A stretch of 64,000 bases of DNA from Metridium senile (Eukaryota; Cnidaria; Anthozoa; Actiniaria; Metridiidae): positions 4,541,185-4,605,184 of the forward strand of contig OX459097.1 in the NCBI GenBank assembly GCA_949775045.1, written 5' to 3'. Positions 20,840 to 64,000 of the stretch are shown in pieces. Within the stretch, counting starts at the first letter, position 1; the number at the start of each line of letters is the position of its first letter. Made by a program: the position numbers and the translations under genes. Under the pieces are notes generated by a model, which saw nothing but the letters and a program-made list of their open reading frames with translations, did no database searches and was not told the DNA's origin.

Positions 20840-22030
20840 ACTGTTCAAAAGATGTTATTAGGCAACGCCCATGGTGATGGTTTACATTTAGACAAATATC
20901 CCGTATTGTACTGTCTCTGTCCTAGATTATCAACGAAGAGTAAAATACATAATACACTCGACATGAACATTCATGTAGTAGAATTTTCAAATGACCCCGG
21001 GTAACACATACGGTGTGGTGACACAAGACATGTTTCATCAGAACTGACCAGCCAAAACGTTATGATTAATATTTTCAGTTTCTGTAATAGATGCATTAAA
21101 ACTACCCTATACATGAATGCATGCGGAAAGTAGAAACTGTTTGCCTAATTTAGATATTAGTTATCGAAATTCTTTACTCTCTAAAACCTAATTTTTACTA
21201 AATTCTCTGAATTTTTTTAATCGATTGAAGGCCTATTTGTAAAATCAAGCTTCATTTGAAATATGGATTTTACACAATATTCACAAAAACAACTTTTTCT
21301 CCAACGAAGGGCTAAATCTCAAAACGTCAGCAAAGTAAAGTTAACATTTTTACTGTGCTACGAATTTCATTCTAATACCTATCGTTTATATCAAACACCG
21401 ACTCAGTCTATACTAGTTTACTCGCTTGTTTACATTTATGCACAAATGATAGTGACACTGAATCCTAATGCTCAATACTTACTTTAGCTCCCCAGAGCAT
21501 GGTGAATAGTTGATACGTCTCTAGTTGTTTACACTATACTAACAAGTATCTAGTTTCTTTTATAAAGGAAGTATACATAATGATAATGATAATGTATTTA
21601 TATAGCGCACTTTCTATGTGTATATATTCAAATGCGCTTTACACATTGTAGTTAGCTGTTAGTAGTTAGTATATATTAGTGTAAGTGTAGGCCTTTCACT
21701 GAGGATGGTCGTGACCTGCGTCCTCAGTCGTTCTTTTACGTCCCCCCGATTAATGGTTAGTGTGTGAGTGGCGAGACGGGACCTCCGATTTAAAGTACTC
21801 CCTTTGTCCAAGTGGTAGGGGTGATCGGCGGAGATTTTGAGAATGACCACTAAAAGGTACGCTCAGATACAAATAAAGCAGAGTAAAAACGACCCTTTGA
21901 ACTGATTTTTGAGCCAAATCTCTAAATGGACCCTAAAAGGTACGCACTAGAAATATTTTAACCCTAAAAGGTACGCCGATCACCCCTACCACTTGGATAA
22001 AGGGAGAACCCCCCCGGGAGTTCAACCCCT
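20840..22030. other. Between genes A and B; no gene recognised
   Basis: A short TTATATAGCGCAC...AATGCGCTTTACA block at 21590-21640 looks like a LINE/SINE 3' tail. 21780-22010 contains an inverted copy of ACCCCTACCACTTGG with CCAAGTGGTAGGGGT. Nothing else stands out. Confidence 0.4.
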
Positions 22031-24370
22031 TAAGTGTTTGTATGTGATGAGGTCCGTGTCCCCCCTCTTGGCTGGTTCCAAGCTAGTTTTGTCTCAGGTC
22101 AAAGATATCTTCTTTAAGGTCCTTTAACTACAAAACGTGATAATATTTTTGGAATCAGGACGTGTTAAGACACGTCGATCGTCCTTGATGAATTAAAATG
22201 ACGTTTTGAATGAAAAATATGGAAAATATATCTGTGCCTGTGTTTAATTGTTAACAATTAATATGTAGTTGTTAGTAGAGGATGAATGTTTTGTGAAACC
22301 AAACAACAACGCCATTAACTATTCTATGTTTGTGCAACTTAGGATATAGTTACAGCAACGAGTTTGAACGTAACTTGCCACTGTGTCAGCTAACACGGAC
22401 AAACATTGTTTACTACCGGTAACCGTAAACGTTATCTCGTACAACTTATGGTTTTGGTTGATTTCCTGTTTATAATTGTTTCGCTTCCTGATTCACGAGA
22501 GAAAAAGCTACCCGGTTGTTTATCAGGTTAACACGAACGTTCTCGATATATTCTCAAAATAATCAGTGATGTATTCAATGCTTTGTTTTCCGCATGCTTC
22601 ACGAAACTGCTTCAATTTTGGTAAAAACAGTGAGATACTTTTACAGTTTTCTCTATTTTGACCTTTACTATACATTTTCGCTATAATCCTCCCCTCCCCC
22701 TCCCCCTCCATGCAATGTTGGTTTTCAGTTAACATGATTCCTTGATGACTTCCAGGCCAACATTGTGTAGTGGAGGGAGGGGGAGTGGATTTAACAACAA
22801 AGTTAAGCCCCAAAAGTACGCGCATTGCGGTATAAGACAAATGTCCCATTTTCAAAGCAGTTATCTCACTTAGTTTTTGCCGAGCCAGTGTTGCTGTCCA
22901 TGTTTGTTTTGTTAGGTATATTTGTTATTAAAGATTTCGATACCTTGAGAGAGAATTTTGTTGGTATTTATTATAGATGGATTTCATGGCAGCCATGTTT
23001 TTACGGAAGAAACAAAATGCAAAAAAAAAAAAAAAAAGATTTCTGTTCCCCTGAGAGATATCTCCATTGTATTGAAAACAAATATGGCTGCTATGAAATC
23101 TCTCTTTTAGCTGTGCTTCCTTGTATGCGGTAAAATGACTGCGCATGCGTCTAACAAAAACAAGATAGCCAGATTTCCAAAGCATAAAAAACATTGTAAC
23201 TAAAAACAAATTAGTGTTTGGACGTTAAAATGATTTGGAATTAATTCACTTATGGGTTTTAATTTCGTTTTCTGCTTGTACTCCCCGGTAATTTCAAGCG
23301 ACTTTTAAAATGAGTGGCATCCTTCATTAGCCAACAAAATTGTGCAATTTCATTATGTATATTGTTTGTAATAATTAGTACTATTTAAATTTGTTTCGTG
23401 GGTTTATTGTGAGCATGAAATGGTAATCAGTTTACTAGCGCGGGTAGCTTACCACAGAAAGCGCACGTCTACTTTTGGGCGGGAAACTGACGCGCGCTGA
23501 CATTTCTGTTTGACCGACAAAAATAAACTTAAACTAAGGAATTAATCGTACGTGTCTGTAGATAAAATAATGTAAATCAGCAAACAATCCAAATCAAATA
23601 ATGCTAGTTCTAGGCTGTGTATTATTATAAAAATCCCTTTTAAAAGATGAAAACTAAATATTAATAGTATTGTTAGTTTGATCCAGCCGATGAATTTGTG
23701 TTCGAAATTTGTATTGTGGGGCTTGGAGAGTGCTTTTGGAAAACTTAATTGAGAATTACTATTTGCAGAACAAATTGAACAAAATTACTCAAATTGTATG
23801 TATCACAATTTTGAATTTATGGGTATTTTGCATCTTTTAAAAACATTTTGCTGTGTTACTATGCATATACAAATTTGTGTTTAAAAAAAAAATGGAATCT
23901 CTTATAAGGTAGTATCTAATTTTTATATGATACTTTTTAGACCCTGCTATCAGAAGAAGTTTGCTCACGGGTTAAGAGAAAGTACTGATTACATTTTTAA
24001 TAGAAGAGGAGGAACACTACCGAGAGATGAAAAGAGAGAAAAGTTATAATAAAATACAATTGAATAAAACATTTTATTTACACTGTAAATAGATGAATCG
24101 TCTAGATATAAACACTATAAAGGTAGTCAAAGCAAGTTTACTGCGTTGCTAACTATGATTTATTTGCAGTTAGATATATGAATATAGCGCAATCTGTCAA
24201 GTCTTTACGACTATTCAAACCGACATTCAGACGACTTTCGGCTAAACTAAAATTCTACGTTCACAGAAGAAACGTCCACATTGATTCTACTTCAGTTGTA
24301 AAGAGATTATATTTTACGCTATTTTTTATTTACTTTATTTTCGAAATTTCTAAATATAATATTGTTCTGT
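22030..24370. repeat. Segmental duplication, copy 2 (3' flank of gene A)
   Basis: Collinear with 11620-13160: CTCTTGGCTG, TTTTGTCTCAGGTCAAA, GAATCAGGACGTGTTAAGACAC and the GAGAGATGAAAAGAGAGAAA block all recur in the same order. About 0.8 kb is present only in this copy. It supports tandem duplication of a gene end including its flank. Confidence 0.8.
24334..24339 (-). promoter_or_regulatory. Poly(A) signal of gene A
   Basis: AATAAA on the minus strand, 35 bases past the stop codon; a second A-rich candidate follows immediately. Confidence 0.55.
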
Positions 24371-24373
24371 TTC

Positions 24374-61788
<37,415 letters not shown>

Positions 61789-61799
61789 CTGTAAAAAAG

Positions 61800-62975
61800 G
61801 AAAACACTGTAAGATGATGTTAAGCCAACAATAAATTAAAGATGATAATAATTGTCACGATAAAGTTGATATTGATAATGTTTATGATAACAGCGTTGTG
61901 AGCATATAGTTAAACGATAAAATAATATCAAGTAAATTCTAACAAATAATCACTATTTACTGTATTCACCCAGAATAAATAATAAAACAAATTATAATGA
62001 GGTTTCTTGTGTATTACTTTAGCGATCGTGACAAAATATTCACTATTTGTTAGTACTTTCTTAGATTGAATTAAAGCTTGCTCTAGTTGTGTCCTAAAAT
62101 ATTTAACGTAGAGGTAATGAGTCTGAGTCTGAGTCTCCCAAATTAGTCACTGGCCGAGAAGTATACATTGAGAAAGTAAAAAAATGATTTATTTATTTAT
62201 CACTATTGCGTTAATCAGCTTAGATATTTTGATAAGTATATGTCACTGATAATGATGTAGAATAGCAAAACTTTGATGATAATAAATGACAACGATAAAA
62301 TTAAAAAAAGAAAACTGTTAATGTTGATAAAGACAATGATTGTCATTATCATTAATAATCTGTTTATTTGCACTTCAATACATAATATTTACAGTGAGTC
62401 ACAGAGTTGGACAATTTACATGTTCAAAATGAAGAAAGAGAAATAAACTAGTCACTCACTAAAATATGTAAGATCACTTTTAGCACTTGGGAACTGAAGG
62501 AACTATAGCTGAACTAAGCGATTTCTAAGCCAGTTCCCCAATTGTGTCTTATGCAATATTACAATTAAGTATGATAGCGGTTAATTTAACTAATAGTACT
62601 TAGTAGTTCTTCTTTAAGAGTAGCCGAGTATCAGTAGTGATTACAGATACGAATCCAAACAATCATTATTTAGTATTTTGATAAATTATTCCATGATGAT
62701 TGCTAACGATAATTATGATGATGATAATAATGGCAACGATAAAGAAGAAGAAAGATGATGATGATGTTAACACAACGATGATGGTGATAATGACAATGAT
62801 AATACGCAATTCAGCTGTAGCTGCAATGTAATTTATTTTAATAAAGCATCTATAAAGCATCTATCTATCTAATGATAATAAATTATGATTGCTAATGATA
62901 ACATTATAACAACGTTTCACGATGAACACTACAAATCATGAAATGATGACGATGGTGTTATAGCTGTATTAGTTC
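61800..62975. other. Upstream region of gene A
   Basis: AT-rich with scattered GATAAT/GATGAT runs (62690-62790, 62870-62940). The initiating exon and promoter of gene A should lie here, but I could not define them. Confidence 0.35.
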
Positions 62976-62981
62976 ATTATG

Positions 62982-63207
62982 TATAGTTTAATAAACGAGC
63001 AGGAGTGTTTTATCAGGTTTAAAATCCCGAGGGCGAAGCCCAAGGGATTTTAAACCTGATAAAACACGTTCTGCGAGTTTATTGAACGGCTTAAAAAACT
63101 CATTAGTAATTCATGACCATTTTGTCCAATATCGATGAAACAAAAGAAAACGGAAGGTTGTTTGCATTTGGGAATTGATCTACACTAATAATAGAGGAAT
63201 GCTAACC
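62982..63207. repeat. Hairpin-containing repeat, right copy
   Basis: Reverse complement of 1-226 with one mismatch. It contains the same hairpin around CCCGAGGGCGAAGCCC. A short third piece (GGACAAAATGGTCATGAATT and following) is at 63633-63668. Confidence 0.85.
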
Positions 63208-63259
63208 AACTTGAATGCTAATGAAGTTGATGACTTTTCGTTGCAAACTTTTCATCGAT

Positions 63260-63335
63260 TGCCTCAGTGGCATAATGGCTTAAAGCTCGGATACAACCAA
63301 GCAGAAGATCTCGGTTCGAATCCTGGCATTGGCAC
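63260..63335 (+). mobile_element. tRNA-like SINE head
   Basis: GCCTCAGTGGCATAATGGC and GGTTCGAATCC resemble A and B boxes 40 bases apart, but acceptor pairing is poor. I take it as a tRNA-derived SINE or pseudogene rather than a working tRNA. Confidence 0.45.
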
Positions 63336-63669
63336 TCATGATCAAAGTATTTTTTTCGCCAAAAATCTAAAAGTAAATTATTTCTAAGTCTGATGTTCAC
63401 TCGTCAGTAGATATGGGGGGATGGGGGAAAGGGTAATATCTGAAATATGGACATGAAGCATTATATAATGACACATGTGCCATTATATAATGCTTCATGT
63501 TCATTTGCATTCCATTGTTCTTCTATTGTACATCATCATTCCCCTGGGCCGCATTCAAATCCCTCCGCGTTTCAGCCGTAGATTATGCGATATACAATGC
63601 TTTCCTCGTGACGAGAGAGGAGCAACGGATTGGACAAAATGGTCATGAATTATTAATGAGTTTTTTAAA

Positions 63670-64000
63670 ACTAGTAAACTAGTCGAAATACCTCATCTAA
63701 ATTAAAACAACTACTATCCTAGCCTGGAGCGAAGTCCAAGCTAAAACTTCACTAGGTTAATTAGACTGGCATCATGCAATTATCCTATCCTCTCGACATA
63801 AATACTAAGTGTATTCCAGACTTAGAGAACTATTAGCTCGACAAGACAAGCGCTAGTTTTAAATACATAACCATTATTTATTCCAGTTTAGCCTAACACA
63901 ATCTAGCTAGCTTTCCAATCTAACTCAGTCGGAATCTACTCGTCCTCTACCGCCGTGCTATAACTCACATTTATTAACTTCACTATTGATCCATGTTCAG
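63670..64000. other. No feature recognised at the right edge
   Basis: Mixed-composition sequence without a supported exon or repeat in this window. Confidence 0.35.

Overview
This is an AT-rich, intron-rich, transposon-packed animal genome segment. A complement factor B-type gene, an abundance of fold-back/MITE hairpins, BEL/Pao, CR1/L2-like, Penelope-like and TTAA-flanked elements, and very large repeat-filled introns point to an early-branching metazoan. An anthozoan cnidarian (sea anemone or coral) is my best guess. That is an inference from gene content, not a proof.

The core of the window is a minus-strand, head-to-tail array of three related genes. Gene A (61.8 to 24.4 kb) is a complement factor B-like protein. 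It has a signal-peptide exon, four tiny phase 1-1 exons, five CCP (sushi) modules, a two-exon vWA domain with an intact MIDAS, and a three-exon trypsin-like domain with complete catalytic machinery. Fourteen of its exon junctions fit in phase, across introns of up to about 14 kb. Gene B (20.8 to 13.2 kb) is a paralogue with the same exon order but heavily damaged: CCP1 without cysteines, half a CCP3, no CCP4/5, a 5'-replaced vWA exon 1, a part-duplicated vWA exon 2 that has lost its splice donor and a MIDAS threonine, and a protease whose catalytic Ser codon is Thr. Gene C (10.2 kb to at least 2.9 kb) is a secreted trypsin-like protease with the same protease intron phases as A and B but no CCP or vWA. 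Its last exon is not seen and probably lies left of the window.

Layout: 0-2 kb holds a hairpin repeat and a frameshifted Myb/SANT (NAIF1/Harbinger-type) gene. 2-2.8 kb holds a Penelope-like endonuclease fragment. 3-10.2 kb is gene C with a MITE and a BEL/Pao fragment in its intron. 11.6-25 kb carries gene B, the 3' end of gene A and the segmental duplication that relates them. 25-37 kb is an intron of gene A filled with LINE-like fragments, a 6.1 kb TTAA-flanked fold-back element and a Tc1/mariner-like non-autonomous element. 37-42 kb carries protease and vWA exons of A, with a Mutator-like fragment and a 1 kb palindrome between them. 42-56 kb is the giant CCP5-to-vWA intron, holding a degraded BEL/Pao element, a second TTAA fold-back and a CR1/L2-like LINE. 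56-62 kb holds the CCP modules and N-terminus of A. 62-64 kb holds a near-identical inverted copy of the left-edge repeat and a tRNA-like SINE.

Functionally, gene A should encode a secreted Mg2+-dependent partner of C3 that becomes the protease of an alternative-pathway convertase. B looks like a decaying or non-catalytic derivative of it, and C like a stand-alone protease related to its catalytic domain. All other protein-coding material that I can recognise belongs to transposable elements. The host-type exceptions are possibly the Myb/SANT gene and an unidentified two-helix membrane ORF at 4.1-4.9 kb.
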